Assembly: GCF_014205215.1 (NCBI RefSeq)
Contig: NZ_JACHNC010000001.1
Coordinates: 8,924,501 to 8,988,500 of the forward strand
Length of the DNA: 64,000 bases
Source of the DNA: Actinoplanes lobatus
Lineage (GTDB): Bacteria; Actinomycetota; Actinomycetes; Mycobacteriales; Micromonosporaceae
Reading direction: 5' to 3'
This document shows, piece after piece, positions 1-9,198 of this stretch. Position 1 is the stretch's first letter, and every line of letters starts with the position of its first letter. The notes under the pieces were generated by a model. That model made no database searches and was not told the DNA's origin. It saw nothing but the letters and a program-made list of their open reading frames with translations. A program made the position numbers and the translations under genes.

Positions 1-390
1 TTCTCGCAGTCCTGGGATGCAGCATCCCTGCCCACGCTGTCCTGGGATGCGGTTGTCGACGCCACCAACGCGCCGTCGATGCCGGGCCTCGCGGTGTCGC
101 TCGTCGAACCGGGACGCCGCGTGGTCTACATCGGCCTGTCCGGAACACCCAGCATGATCGACACCCGGGACGCCGTACTGAAGGACGTCACCACCGTCGG
201 GATCCTCGGCGCGTCGGCCGGTCTCGCGAACGCCGTCGCGGCCTTCGCGTCGGGGGCGATCGATCCGCGGCCGCTGGTCGCCGCGACGGTCGGTCTGGAG
301 GAGGCCGCGGCCGTCCTGTCCGGTTCACGCCCGGTGGGCGCGGGGCCCGGGCCGAAAATCCAGATCAACCCCCAGATCGCGTACGGGTGA
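1..390 (+). CDS. C-terminal part of a zinc-type (MDR) alcohol/threonine dehydrogenase-like protein
   Basis: The reading frame is open from the first base, so the gene starts upstream of the window; 129 residues are visible. They resemble the end of a medium-chain dehydrogenase: a DAVVDATNAP segment like the nucleotide-binding strand after the glycine-rich motif, a core strand RRVVYIGLSG, and a C-terminal KIQINP strand where the family usually has K-x-x-V-x-P. The catalytic zinc-binding half is not in view, so substrate and metal content cannot be judged. The first 50 bases contain two copies of an 11-base string 30 bases apart, which fall inside the protein. It probably oxidises a polyol or secondary alcohol with NAD(P). 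Confidence 0.6.
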   Translation, partial: FSQSWDAASLPTLSWDAVVDATNAPSMPGLAVSLVEPGRRVVYIGLSGTPSMIDTRDAVLKDVTTVGILGASAGLANAVAAFASGAIDPRPLVAATVGLEEAAAVLSGSRPVGAGPGPKIQINPQIAYG

Positions 391-505
391 CGCTCACGCC
401 CTAACCCAGGTGTGAGCCCCGGCCGGCGTGTGAAGAGGTGAGGTCGCGTCACGCGTGGCGCTCCGGTTCCTCACAACGCCCACTCGAAGGGATCAGGATG
501 GACCG

Positions 506-1150
506 ATGCCGCCACGCGTACTCCTCTTCACCCGCACGACCGGTTTCCGGCACGACTCGATCCCATCCGCGGTCACCGCGCTCACCGGGCGGGACGACCT
601 CCGGGTGACCGCCTCCGAGGATCCGGCCGACGTCGCCGCCTGCGACCGTTTCGACGCCGTCGTCTTCGTCTCGACCTCGGGCGATGTGCTCGGCGAGCGG
701 GCCCGGGACGCCCTGCGCTCGTTCGTCGAGGGCGGCCGGGGGGTTGCCGGGGTGCACGCCGCCACCACCACCGAGCCGTCCTGGGACTGGTGGCCGGATC
801 TGCTCGGCGCCCGTTTCGCCGGCCATCCCGAGGGCGTGCAGCCCGCGACCGTCGACGTCGTTCCCACCGGTCATCCGTCGACCGCGCACCTGCCGCCGGC
901 CTGGCACTTCACCGACGAGTGGTACGCCTTCTCCGACGTCCGCCCCGGCTCCACGCTGCTGCTCGGCGTGGACGAGTCCACCTACGCCCCGGGAGAGTTC
1001 GGGATGCCGTCGCCGCACCCGCAGGCGTGGTTCCGCCAGGTGGGCGCGGGCCGTTCCTGGTACACCGGGCTCGGCCACCGAGAAGAGGCCTGGTCGGACC
1101 ACCTCTTCCTGACGCACGTGGTCAACGGCGTCCGGTGGACGGCGGAGTAG
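506..1150 (+). CDS. ThuA-like domain protein
   Basis: A 214-residue protein of the ThuA/trehalose-utilisation fold, related to class I glutamine amidotransferases. The N-terminal strand and motif PRVLLFTRTTGFRHDSI (from residue 3) is the family hallmark, and GRGVAGVHAATTTE near residue 80 corresponds to the nucleophile-elbow region, here without cysteine. The C-terminal half has the usual GRSWYTGLGH and HVVNGVRW motifs. The ATG at 506 is chosen because it opens directly on the first beta strand and follows an AGGA at about -8; a longer frame upstream lacks similarity. The substrate is unknown; relatives occur in sugar catabolism. Confidence is high for the family and low for function. Confidence 0.8.
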   Translation: MPPRVLLFTRTTGFRHDSIPSAVTALTGRDDLRVTASEDPADVAACDRFDAVVFVSTSGDVLGERARDALRSFVEGGRGVAGVHAATTTEPSWDWWPDLLGARFAGHPEGVQPATVDVVPTGHPSTAHLPPAWHFTDEWYAFSDVRPGSTLLLGVDESTYAPGEFGMPSPHPQAWFRQVGAGRSWYTGLGHREEAWSDHLFLTHVVNGVRWTAE

Positions 1151-1254
1151 AAGCGACCTCACCACTAGGTCTTGATCGAGCGACTCGTGGGCCTGCCAGG
1201 AGGTCCGGCGGTCGGTCACGGAGAAAGCATGGAGTACAGGACGGCCTGCCTGTG

Positions 1255-1480
1255 GTCGGCCGTCGTGGCCGACCAGGTCGAGGCCGCCGTCGCGGAAGTA
1301 GTCGGTGACGCCCCACGCCGAGTGCATCATCTCAAGGACGGCGTCCTGGTCGCTGGCCCAGAGTGCGGCGAAGACCGCCACGTGCCGGGGCAGGCGTAGC
1401 CCGTACACCCGCCGGACCCGTTCGGCGACCAGCGGGAACCGCTCGGTCATGGTGGCGAGGGCCGTTTCCCGTGTCGTCAT
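1255..1480 (-). pseudogene. Truncated 5' end of an actinobacterial hypothetical protein gene
   Basis: An ATG at 1480 lies 9 bases after the DUF4132 stop, as in an operon. The first ~75 codons look genuine (ERFPLVAERVRRVYGL, then HVAVFAALWAS, then WGVTDYFRDGGL), resembling the N-terminus of hypothetical proteins often found in Actinoplanes-type genomes. After about 1255 the resemblance stops and the frame runs on only as the antisense of the ThuA-like gene, closing at 449. A 9-bp inverted repeat (1253-1261 with 1267-1275) sits exactly at the change. I infer a 3'-truncated gene. The family assignment is from memory and needs a search. Confidence 0.4.
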
Positions 1481-1489
1481 CAGCGGACC

Positions 1490-4390
1490 CTAGGCAGTCG
1501 TGAGGTAGCGGAGGTCGCGGGCCACCTCGGAGTAGGCGACCGGGTCGAGGTCACCGGTGGTCACGCCGGTGACGTGCTGGGGCTGGTCGGGGTCCTGCCA
1601 GTGGTAGCCGGGCGCGTACCGGATCTGGGTGTCCGCCCGTTCCAGTGACGTGTGGCCGTGGCCGAACCGCCAGCCGAGCGAGCTGAGGGTGAACAGTTTG
1701 CGGCCGGTGACCGGCTGTCCGACGAATGACTCCAGCGTCACCTCGGACGGTGTGTACAACTCCCGGCCGACCTGTGGGAACGGCTGGATGATCGCGTAGT
1801 CGGTGAGGATCTCGGCCCACGACGGCTGGTCGGCGGCGAAGTGCCATGGATGGGCCACCCCGACGGTGGCGGCGTCGTCGAGGTTCCAGGCCTTGTCGTC
1901 GAGGTCGGCGAACGAGCGGTCCTCGGCGGCCCGGAACACGACCGGCCCCGGCTGGTCGAAAGGCCCGTCGAAGCTGGCCCAGAGCAGCCGTTGGGTGAGC
2001 TGCCACATGAACGGGTGGTCGACGAGGAAGCGGCGGAACTCGGCGCCGGTCCACCGGCGGCCGGTGACCATCGCCTCCTCGATCGCGCGGATCCGTTCGG
2101 CGCCGACCGTCTTGGCCTCCTTCTTGAGGTCGGTGAACCGCCGGTACGCCTCGCCGGCCAGGGTCTGGTCGTCGGTCTTGGCGGGCCGGGGCAGCCGGGC
2201 GAGCCGCCGGCCGTCCTCGCCGGCCACCCACGGTTGCAGCTGCTCGTCGAAGCCGATGGTGAACCGCCGTGGCCCGTAGTCCAGGACGGCCGGCCCGAAC
2301 TCCGGCACGATCCGGTCGGCGAGTTGCTCCGGTGTCAGCCCGCGGACCACGGCGACACCGTCGAGCCGTTGCCTGGCGAACCGCCGGAACCCTTCGGTCC
2401 TCGCCTTGCGGCTGAGCCGGCTCAGGTGGGTGAGCGCCACGTCGGTGCCGATGGCGGCGAGCACATCCATGCCGGTACGCACGCGCCCGCTCGCCGTCGC
2501 CCATCCGGGGAACAGTGCGGTCAGCTCGGGCACCACGGTGTCGTCGCCGAGGGCGGCCAGCGCCACCATGGCGAGGTTGTTCTTCGGCGGGAACTCGGCG
2601 GCCCGCCACTGCTCGAAGATCGCCCACGCGAAGACGCCCAGGTCCCGGGGCTCGCAAAGGTCCCGGATCTCGGCGATCTCCAGCCGCGGCGAACCGATCT
2701 TGGAGAGGGCGATCAGCTCGCAGAGGCGGCGGACCGCGGTCTCGGGCAGCCGGTCACCGCCGTCGCGCAGGGCCGGCGCCGGCAGCAGGGCCACGACCAG
2801 CCACTCCGGCAGACCCGGCACCCGGGACAGCTTCCCGGCGAGCACCGGCGGCGCACCACCACTTCCACCGGACAACGGCCCGGTGATCGCCTCAACCCGG
2901 GCGAGGGCCGCCGGGTCGAGGGCCGGCAGTTCCTCGGCGACCGCGCCCGGGTAGGCGAGCACGTGGTTGCGCAGCAGCACGCCGAGGCTGTCGCGGGACG
3001 CCAGCACACGCAACGCGAGCCGCGGGTCGCGTTTGGCGGCGGTCAGGAACGCCGGAAGGTAGTGCTTGCCGTCGATCCGGTCCACCACCAGGGTGAGCGC
3101 CTCCTCGGTGGGGATGGCGGCGAGCGCGACGACGGCCCGTTTCTCGTCGTCGGCGCTGTCGATCGGATGCTGCCAGTTGGCCGTGTCCAGCAGGTGCGCC
3201 CAGCCGGCGCCGATACCGGCGCCGCCGCTTTCGAGGAGCTCCGCGGCAGTGCCCCGGATCTCGGCGGGCAGGTGCGGAACCAGCTCGGGCCGGGTGAGCA
3301 CGATGCCACCGAAAAGGTCACACGACACCGCGTCGTCGCGTTCGGCGAGCATCCGCAGCGCCCGCACCGGGTAGCGGCTCAGCACCCCGGACTTGAGCAG
3401 CTGGCCGGGGCGGTGCCGGGCGCCGTCGAGGGCGGCGGCCAGCACGATCCGGAACGCGTCGTCGGTCGGGATCTGCGCCATCAGCTTGATCACCGGCGGT
3501 GGGAGCCGATCGCGGTCGCGCCACCGGTCGTCCTGGAACCGGAACAGGTCGCGGTAGAACCGCTGGTCCAGGTACGGCGCGGCGGCCGGGCCGACCCCGT
3601 CGAGGACGGTGCCGGCCTCGGCGATCCGCGGGAACGTGAACAGTGTGTCCGGGGCGACGCCGTGCAGCGCCTCCAGGTGGCCGGTGGTGCTCGCGGCCAG
3701 GACGAGCAGGCTGACCAGGGGCCGGGTCTCATCGGTGACCCAGTCGGCGGCGGCCGCGCAGTCCGCGTCCACCCAATCGGTGCGGGTGGGCGCCAGGTAG
3801 GAGGTGACGATCCGGCCGGCCGGCTCCGAACGGTAGCCGGCCAGGACGTCGACGGCCTGCTCGTACTCCCCGGTGGGGGCCGCCGCGAGGTGCGCCCGCA
3901 CGGCTTTGAGGTTGCCGTACAGGCCGTAGAGGTCGTCGTTGCGCCACACCGACTCGTAGGTGTCCTCGGTGGTGTCCGGGTCCACTCTCCACAATCGGCC
4001 GCCGGCATACAGCAGGGTCGCCTCCACGGCCGCCCGGGCGGCGAAGGCGGCTCCGGCGCGCGTCACCCACAGGTCGGCGAGCAGCCGGCCGTGCTCGCCC
4101 GAGCGCCCGGCCCCCAGCAGCACGGCGACCGCGGCGCCGATCGGGTCGGTGTCGCCGCCCAGGGCGGCCAGATGTCGCTGGCCCACCGCGTACAGATCAG
4201 GGTTATAGGTCGTCGGGCGTTGAGCCCGTTTCTCCCGCAGCCGGACGGCGCGTTCGGAGGCCAGGTGGGCGGTGAGCAGCTCGGCCGCGTCGCCGGGAGC
4301 CTCCGCTGGCACCGCGATCCCGCCCTGGCGTGGGTGCAGGCCCTCGCGCCAGGCGGTCGGCAGCACCCACGTGTCCTCGTTCGGCAGCAC
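1490..4390 (-). CDS. DUF4132 domain-containing protein
   Basis: A 966-residue protein starting at a GTG. The last ~250 residues carry the DUF4132 signature: ETPEQ-like EQLADRIVPEFG, WTGAEFRRFLVDHP, then GVAHPWHF, then YAIIQPFPQVGREL and a final LGWRFGHG segment. The long N-terminal part is alpha-helical with leucine- and alanine-rich HEAT-like repeats. There is no signal peptide or membrane segment, so it should be cytosolic. Family members often carry an N-terminal WGR domain or adjoin MoxR genes; neither is obvious here. Divergent from the nitrilase-like gene across 64 bases and probably co-transcribed with the truncated gene downstream. Molecular function is unknown. Confidence 0.8.
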   Translation of the reverse strand: MLPNEDTWVLPTAWREGLHPRQGGIAVPAEAPGDAAELLTAHLASERAVRLREKRAQRPTTYNPDLYAVGQRHLAALGGDTDPIGAAVAVLLGAGRSGEHGRLLADLWVTRAGAAFAARAAVEATLLYAGGRLWRVDPDTTEDTYESVWRNDDLYGLYGNLKAVRAHLAAAPTGEYEQAVDVLAGYRSEPAGRIVTSYLAPTRTDWVDADCAAAADWVTDETRPLVSLLVLAASTTGHLEALHGVAPDTLFTFPRIAEAGTVLDGVGPAAAPYLDQRFYRDLFRFQDDRWRDRDRLPPPVIKLMAQIPTDDAFRIVLAAALDGARHRPGQLLKSGVLSRYPVRALRMLAERDDAVSCDLFGGIVLTRPELVPHLPAEIRGTAAELLESGGAGIGAGWAHLLDTANWQHPIDSADDEKRAVVALAAIPTEEALTLVVDRIDGKHYLPAFLTAAKRDPRLALRVLASRDSLGVLLRNHVLAYPGAVAEELPALDPAALARVEAITGPLSGGSGGAPPVLAGKLSRVPGLPEWLVVALLPAPALRDGGDRLPETAVRRLCELIALSKIGSPRLEIAEIRDLCEPRDLGVFAWAIFEQWRAAEFPPKNNLAMVALAALGDDTVVPELTALFPGWATASGRVRTGMDVLAAIGTDVALTHLSRLSRKARTEGFRRFARQRLDGVAVVRGLTPEQLADRIVPEFGPAVLDYGPRRFTIGFDEQLQPWVAGEDGRRLARLPRPAKTDDQTLAGEAYRRFTDLKKEAKTVGAERIRAIEEAMVTGRRWTGAEFRRFLVDHPFMWQLTQRLLWASFDGPFDQPGPVVFRAAEDRSFADLDDKAWNLDDAATVGVAHPWHFAADQPSWAEILTDYAIIQPFPQVGRELYTPSEVTLESFVGQPVTGRKLFTLSSLGWRFGHGHTSLERADTQIRYAPGYHWQDPDQPQHVTGVTTGDLDPVAYSEVARDLRYLTTA

Positions 4391-4454
4391 GGCATCTCCC
4401 CGCTTCGGTCACTGGACCACGAAGGTTAGACCTCGGGTACGACAGAATGTCGGC

Positions 4455-5222
4455 GTGCAGATGTCCGTCTTGATCGCCCAGGTCCCCACCGTCTGGGACG
4501 TCGCCACCAATCTGGCTACCTACCGTGAGGTCCTGGCCGAGGCCCGGCCCGGCGACGTGGTCCTGTTCCCGGAGGGGATGCTCTCCGGCTATGCCGAGGA
4601 CCTGTCGCCATTGGACACGCTCGATCCCGTGGAGGTCCGCGACGCTGTCGATCAGGCCGCCGGCCTGGCCCGGGAGAGGAAGGCGCACGTGTTCTGCGGG
4701 TCCGTGCTGCCCGAGGAGCGGGGCTGGTCGAACGCCGCCCTGCATCTCTCCCCCGACCGCCCGCCGCACGTCTACCGGAAGATCAATCTGGCGATGAACG
4801 AGCGCGACCGAATGACGGCGGGTGACCGCCTGGAGACGACGACCGTGCACGGTGTCACCGCGGCGATCCAGCTGTGCCGGGAGATCCGTTTCCCGGAGCA
4901 GTGGCAGCATCTGGCCGCCGCCGGCGCGCGTTTCCTGGTCTATCTGACCAACGCCACGAATCCGCGCGAGCCGGACGGTGTCTGGCGTTCCCACCTGGTC
5001 AGCCGGGCCGCCGAGAACCAGCGTTTCGTGCTTTCCGCAAACATCCCCGATCCGGCGCAGCATTGCCCGAGCATGATCGTCTCTCCGCGCGGTGAGGTGT
5101 TGGCCGAGCTGCCGATGGGCGAGAAGGGCCTGCTCCGGCACACTTTCGACCCGACCGAGTCGAGCGACTGGTATCTCGGCCAGCGCCGCCGGGACGTGAT
5201 CTCGCTGACATATCACGGCTGA
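4455..5222 (+). CDS. Nitrilase-superfamily carbon-nitrogen hydrolase
   Basis: A 255-residue protein with the nitrilase Glu-Lys-Cys triad visible as E40 (VLFPEGMLSGY), K109 (VYRKINLAMNE) and C141 (AIQLCREIRFPE). Length and domain are complete for a stand-alone amidase or carbamoylase. No ribosome-binding site is seen before the GTG at 4455; a CAGAAT hexamer (4443-4448) sits 6 bases upstream, suggesting a leaderless transcript. An in-frame ATG at 4461 is the alternative start. The EIRFPEQ after the cysteine resembles aliphatic amidases more than NAD-synthetase glutaminase domains. Substrate is unknown. A strong hairpin follows the stop at 5234-5263. Confidence 0.85.
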   Translation: MQMSVLIAQVPTVWDVATNLATYREVLAEARPGDVVLFPEGMLSGYAEDLSPLDTLDPVEVRDAVDQAAGLARERKAHVFCGSVLPEERGWSNAALHLSPDRPPHVYRKINLAMNERDRMTAGDRLETTTVHGVTAAIQLCREIRFPEQWQHLAAAGARFLVYLTNATNPREPDGVWRSHLVSRAAENQRFVLSANIPDPAQHCPSMIVSPRGEVLAELPMGEKGLLRHTFDPTESSDWYLGQRRRDVISLTYHG

Positions 5223-5233
5223 GACCGCCCCCA

Positions 5234-5263
5234 CCGGCGGCCGATCCCACACACGGCCGCCGG
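5234..5263 (+). terminator. Terminator-like hairpin after the nitrilase gene
   Basis: A perfect 10-bp G+C stem (5234-5243 with 5254-5263) with a 10-base loop, 11 bases after the stop codon. No T-run follows, as is common in actinomycetes. The rest of 5264-5516 holds no recognised gene. Confidence 0.6.
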
Positions 5264-5516
5264 CCGGCCCCCTTGCGGTCCGGAGCTCGGCAAAACCCCG
5301 GCACCCCTTCATCGCACTGAACCGCCGCGTCAAGCAGAAACCCCCACTTATCTCTCACCCAGAGCGCAGCAAGACCTTCCCCCCTATTTCGTACGGGCGG
5401 CGAACAGAACCGTGGCCACCCCGCGAGGCGCTGCCCACTCACGCCTGTGCCGCGCCCGCCGGGCTGAGCTGCCGGGCCGGGCTTTCGTATGGGCGGTCCG
5501 GCCGGCAGGGTCCACA

Positions 5517-8500
5517 ATGGGCCGCATGCTTCGTCGATGGCGACCGCGACCGTCCGGCCAGGTGGTGACCGGCAGCGTCGTCTTCGGCGACGTCGTCCAG
5601 ATCACGGACGTCGGCGGTGACGTAACGGTCAACCCGTCCCCACGGCCGTACCGGGTCGCTCCGGCCATCGTCGAGGCCGCCGAACTCACCGCCGACCGGG
5701 CCCGAGCCCAGCCGAGCCGACTGCTGCTGGCCCGCCACCAGGTCGTGCCGTTCACCGGCCGCACCCGCACCCTCGACGAACTCGGCACGTGGATCACCGG
5801 CCCCGATCCGGTGGCGGCCCGCCTGATACACGCCGCCGGCGGCCAGGGCAAAACCCGCCTGGCCGCCGAGGTGACGAAACAATGCGCCACCTCGGGCTGG
5901 ACGGTGTGGGCGGTCACCCACACCGCGACACCGGTCCCCGGCTCCCGCGTCGATCTGCCCAGCGGTGCCTTGCTGGCAGTCGTCGACTACGCCGACCGCT
6001 GGCCCGTCTCAGCGCTACAGGCCCTGCTCACCCAGTTGCGGCAACTCCACGCCCGGGCCGGCACGACCGTACGGGTGCTGCTGCTGTCCCGCTCCTCCGG
6101 CTACTGGTGGCAGGCGGTCGCCAAACAGGCCGAGTCCGACGGCGTCGAAACCTCCTCGGCCGCTCTCCCCGCCCTGGCCGCCGACAGCGACGACGACCGC
6201 CTCGCCCTGTTCACCACGGCCGCGGCCCACTTCGGCAAGGCGCTGCATCCGGCGTACCCCGGACCGTGGCCCGCCCCCGATCTGACCGCTCCCGGATTCG
6301 CGCAGGTCCTGGCCGTGCACATGGCCGCCTTGGCGGCCGTCGACGCCCACCGCCACGGCAGCGACCCGCCCGCACATCCGCATGCCGTCTCGGCCTACCT
6401 GCTCGGCCGCGAACAGGCCCACTGGCAGGAACTGCACGCCCGGCGCGAAAACCCGCTGACCACCGCGCCCACCGCCATGCAGCGCACCGCCTACGTCGCC
6501 GTCCTGGCCGGGTCACTCCCCCGCCCCGACGCCCGGCAGGCCCTCATCCAGGTCGCCCTGGCCGGCGACCCGCCCACCGCCGACCAGCTCATCGACGACC
6601 ACAAGATCTGCTATCCCCCGGCCGACAGGCGCACCGTCCTGGAACCACTGCTCCCCGACCGCCTGGCCGAGGACTTCCTGGCCCTGTCCACACCCGGTCA
6701 CGACCTCGACGACGATCTCGCCCTTCTCACCGACGACTGGACCCTGACCGCCCCCGGAGCCCTCCTGGAAGGCGGAGATCCAACCGGATGGATCATCGGC
6801 ATGATCAACACTCTGGTGGAAGCGGCTCACCGGTGGCCGCACATCGCCGACGACGTGCTGTACCCCCTCATACGCCGTCATCCCGAGCTGATCACTTCCA
6901 CGGGCGGCGCCACCTTGGCCCGCCTCGTATCGATCCCAGAGATCGACGTGTCCGTCCTCGAGGCCCTCGAGCCGCATCTGCCACTCGAACGGCACGCCGA
7001 CTTCGATCTTGCCGCCGCCTCGATCAGCAGCCACCTGACCCGCCACCGCCTCGCCCACGCCAGCGACCCCTCGATATGCGCCGCCCTCCACGCCGAACAC
7101 TCGTGGCGACTGGACAATGCCGGACGGCACGACGAGGCCCTGGCCGCCGCGGAGCAGGCCACCGCCGGCTATCTCGACCTCGCCGCGGAGAACCCGGCGG
7201 AACATGCGGCCGATCTCGGGGGCTCACTGGTCAATCTCAGCAACCAGATGGCACGGCTGAGCCGCCTCACAGAGGCTCTCACCGCAGCGGAGGAAGGCGT
7301 CTCCATCTTCCGCGGTCTGGCCTCCGACGATCCCGGCACCCACCTGCCCGATCTGGCCGCCTCGCTGATCGGCCTCGGTAATCGCCTGACCGAGGTGGGC
7401 CGCCTTGACGGGGCCCTCGCCGCGACGGAGGAAGCCGTCGCGGTCTGTCGCCGGCTCGCCGACGACGACCCCGACACCTACCTTTCCGACCTCGCCATGT
7501 CGATGAACAATCTCGGCAACCGCTTGTCACGCCTGGGCCGTAGTGCGGAGGCGGTGTCACCGGCGGAGACGGCCACGGCGCTCTGCCGCGAACTGGCCAC
7601 CATCGCCCCAGCCACTCACCTGCCCGATCTCGCCCTGTGCCTCACCAACCTCGGCAACACGCTCTTCGCACTGGGTAACCGAGAGCGGGCCGTTTCCGCG
7701 TCCGGTGAAGCAGCGGAGATCTACCGACGGCTCGCCGACAACAACCCCGGCGTCTACCTCGAACAACTGGCGCTGTCGCTGAACAATCTCGGGGCACATC
7801 TCGCGGCTCAGGGCCGGTCTGACGAGGCGGTGGCCGCGGCGGAGGAGGCGCTGGCCATCCGGCGGCGTCTGGCCGATCTCCGCCCCGGCTCCCACCTACC
7901 CGGCCTGGCGGCATCGCTGGCCAATCTGGGGCTGTTCGTCTCACGGCTGGGCGATCACGAACGAGCGATCACGCTGGTCGAGGAATCGAACGCCATTCAG
8001 CGGCGTCTCGCCGAAAGCCATCCTGCCGTCCACCTGCAGGCTCTGGCGGTATCGCTGAGCAATCTCAGCGTCCAGTACCTGGAGACGGATCGTGTGGCGG
8101 AATCGCTAGCGGCGGCTCAGGAGGCCGCGGCGATCCACCGTGACCTGGTCACCGCGAATCCCGTGCCGCATCTCTCTGACCTCGCACAGTCGTTGTGCAA
8201 CCTCAGCAACTCACAGGTCCGGATCGGTCTGCGCCGACAGGCCCTGGCAACGGCTCGAGAGGCCACCACGATCTCCCGGCGGTTGGCCACCGACGACCCC
8301 GGTGCCCACTTGCCGCTCCTCACGACTTCGTTGCACATCCTCGGCCAGCGGCTCAGCCACCAGGGCGACTGGCCCATGGCACTTGCCGTGGCGGACGAGG
8401 CGACTGACATCATCCGCGGGCTGGCACGGCAGAATCCGGAGGCCCACCTTGCCGATCTCGCGAAATCGTTGATGACGTATGCGGACCTGTGCACGATGGC

Positions 8501-8714
8501 GCAGAGGAATCTACGCCAGGCCTTGAGCTGCGCGATCGAATCGCTTCGGATCTACAAACTCTTGATGGCACGGACACCGGACGAATTCGAGGCATTGTCG
8601 TTCCGGGCCGGACTGGTGTTCGCCAACGTCCTGGCCAAGCTCGGCGAGGACGGCAAGGCGGCGATCGTTCGCACCCGGCTGCGACAGATCGCCGGATTCA
8701 CCGAGAACGGCTGA
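5517..8714 (+). CDS. STAND-like P-loop ATPase with tetratricopeptide repeats
   Basis: About 1065 residues. Residues 19-38 carry a short beta-rich prefix (VVFGDVVQITDVGGDVTV), a motif often seen at the start of actinobacterial NTPases tied to conflict or signalling systems. A Walker A GGQGKTRLA follows at ~108-116 and a Walker B-like LLAVVDYAD near 160. The C-terminal half (from ~residue 530) is a long TPR array with ~48-residue repeats (LANLG and LSNLS helix starts, DDPGTHLPDLA linkers). This is the STAND layout: sensor repeats on a switch ATPase. No catalytic effector domain is obvious. ATG at 5517 is chosen after AGGGT; ATG 5526 is possible. It is a single gene, convergent with DUF2203. Confidence 0.75.
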   Translation: MGRMLRRWRPRPSGQVVTGSVVFGDVVQITDVGGDVTVNPSPRPYRVAPAIVEAAELTADRARAQPSRLLLARHQVVPFTGRTRTLDELGTWITGPDPVAARLIHAAGGQGKTRLAAEVTKQCATSGWTVWAVTHTATPVPGSRVDLPSGALLAVVDYADRWPVSALQALLTQLRQLHARAGTTVRVLLLSRSSGYWWQAVAKQAESDGVETSSAALPALAADSDDDRLALFTTAAAHFGKALHPAYPGPWPAPDLTAPGFAQVLAVHMAALAAVDAHRHGSDPPAHPHAVSAYLLGREQAHWQELHARRENPLTTAPTAMQRTAYVAVLAGSLPRPDARQALIQVALAGDPPTADQLIDDHKICYPPADRRTVLEPLLPDRLAEDFLALSTPGHDLDDDLALLTDDWTLTAPGALLEGGDPTGWIIGMINTLVEAAHRWPHIADDVLYPLIRRHPELITSTGGATLARLVSIPEIDVSVLEALEPHLPLERHADFDLAAASISSHLTRHRLAHASDPSICAALHAEHSWRLDNAGRHDEALAAAEQATAGYLDLAAENPAEHAADLGGSLVNLSNQMARLSRLTEALTAAEEGVSIFRGLASDDPGTHLPDLAASLIGLGNRLTEVGRLDGALAATEEAVAVCRRLADDDPDTYLSDLAMSMNNLGNRLSRLGRSAEAVSPAETATALCRELATIAPATHLPDLALCLTNLGNTLFALGNRERAVSASGEAAEIYRRLADNNPGVYLEQLALSLNNLGAHLAAQGRSDEAVAAAEEALAIRRRLADLRPGSHLPGLAASLANLGLFVSRLGDHERAITLVEESNAIQRRLAESHPAVHLQALAVSLSNLSVQYLETDRVAESLAAAQEAAAIHRDLVTANPVPHLSDLAQSLCNLSNSQVRIGLRRQALATAREATTISRRLATDDPGAHLPLLTTSLHILGQRLSHQGDWPMALAVADEATDIIRGLARQNPEAHLADLAKSLMTYADLCTMAQRNLRQALSCAIESLRIYKLLMARTPDEFEALSFRAGLVFANVLAKLGEDGKAAIVRTRLRQIAGFTENG

Positions 8715-8750
8715 ACCGACACCCGCCATGCCACGTCGGCGATTCCTGTC

Positions 8751-9125
8751 TCAGGCGGCGTCGTCCGGAAGCGGGCGGCGGCCGGCGAAGCCGAGGTCGG
8801 CGCGGTGGTACCAGGTGATGTCGGTGTCGCCTTCGAGCCAGCACAGCAGGACCGGGACGCCGTCCAGGTCGGCCGGGAAGTCGACCAGCAGCGGGGCGAC
8901 GCCCTTGAGTTCGGCGCCGGTCTCCTGGATCTCGGTCATCAGCTCGTTGAGGCGGGCCTCGGCGGCCTTGCGCTCCGGCAGCCCGCCCAGCCTGGTCGGC
9001 TCGCCACCGGGGACCAGGGCTGCGGACAGCTCGACCATGTCGGCGCGCAGGGTGATGACCTCGTCGAGGACCGGGCGCAGCCGGGCCAGTTCGGTACGTG
9101 CTTCCGCGAGCGTGAACAACCCCAT
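8751..9125 (-). CDS. DUF2203 family protein
   Basis: A 124-residue protein with the usual DUF2203 length and pattern: an N-terminal FTLAEARTEL helix, two long amphipathic helices, and the conserved C-terminal PVLLCWLEGD then ITWYHRADLGFAGRRPL. No signal peptide. Function is unknown for the family. It is convergent with the TPR ATPase gene and upstream of nothing on its own strand within this window's neighbourhood, so it is probably monocistronic. A CAGACT hexamer lies 7 bases before the ATG, compatible with a leaderless transcript. Confidence 0.85.
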   Translation of the reverse strand: MGLFTLAEARTELARLRPVLDEVITLRADMVELSAALVPGGEPTRLGGLPERKAAEARLNELMTEIQETGAELKGVAPLLVDFPADLDGVPVLLCWLEGDTDITWYHRADLGFAGRRPLPDDAA

Positions 9126-9151
9126 ACAGCAGAGTCTGTCACCCGGAAGGG

Positions 9152-9181
9152 AACGGCCCGGCGAACACCCGCCGAGCCGTT
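9152..9181 (-). terminator. Hairpin downstream of the P-domain subtilase gene
   Basis: An 11-bp stem with one internal mismatch (AACGGC/GCCGTT outer, CGGCG/CGCCG inner, 6-base loop), starting 18 bases after the protease stop at 9199 on the minus strand. Confidence 0.6.
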
Positions 9182-9198
9182 CGGTGAACGTGGGGAGA

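Noticed and set aside
10..50. Repeated 11-base string TCCTGGGATGC 30 bases apart at the window's edge, with a GGGATGC-A-GCATCCC inverted repeat
   Set aside because: It falls within the dehydrogenase coding sequence and keeps the frame, so it is more probably a small in-frame duplication than a regulatory site.
1841..4429. Long open frame (862 codons) on the plus strand
   Set aside because: It is the mirror of the DUF4132 gene; its composition is Arg/Gly/Pro-rich with no family motif, a usual by-product of high third-position G+C.
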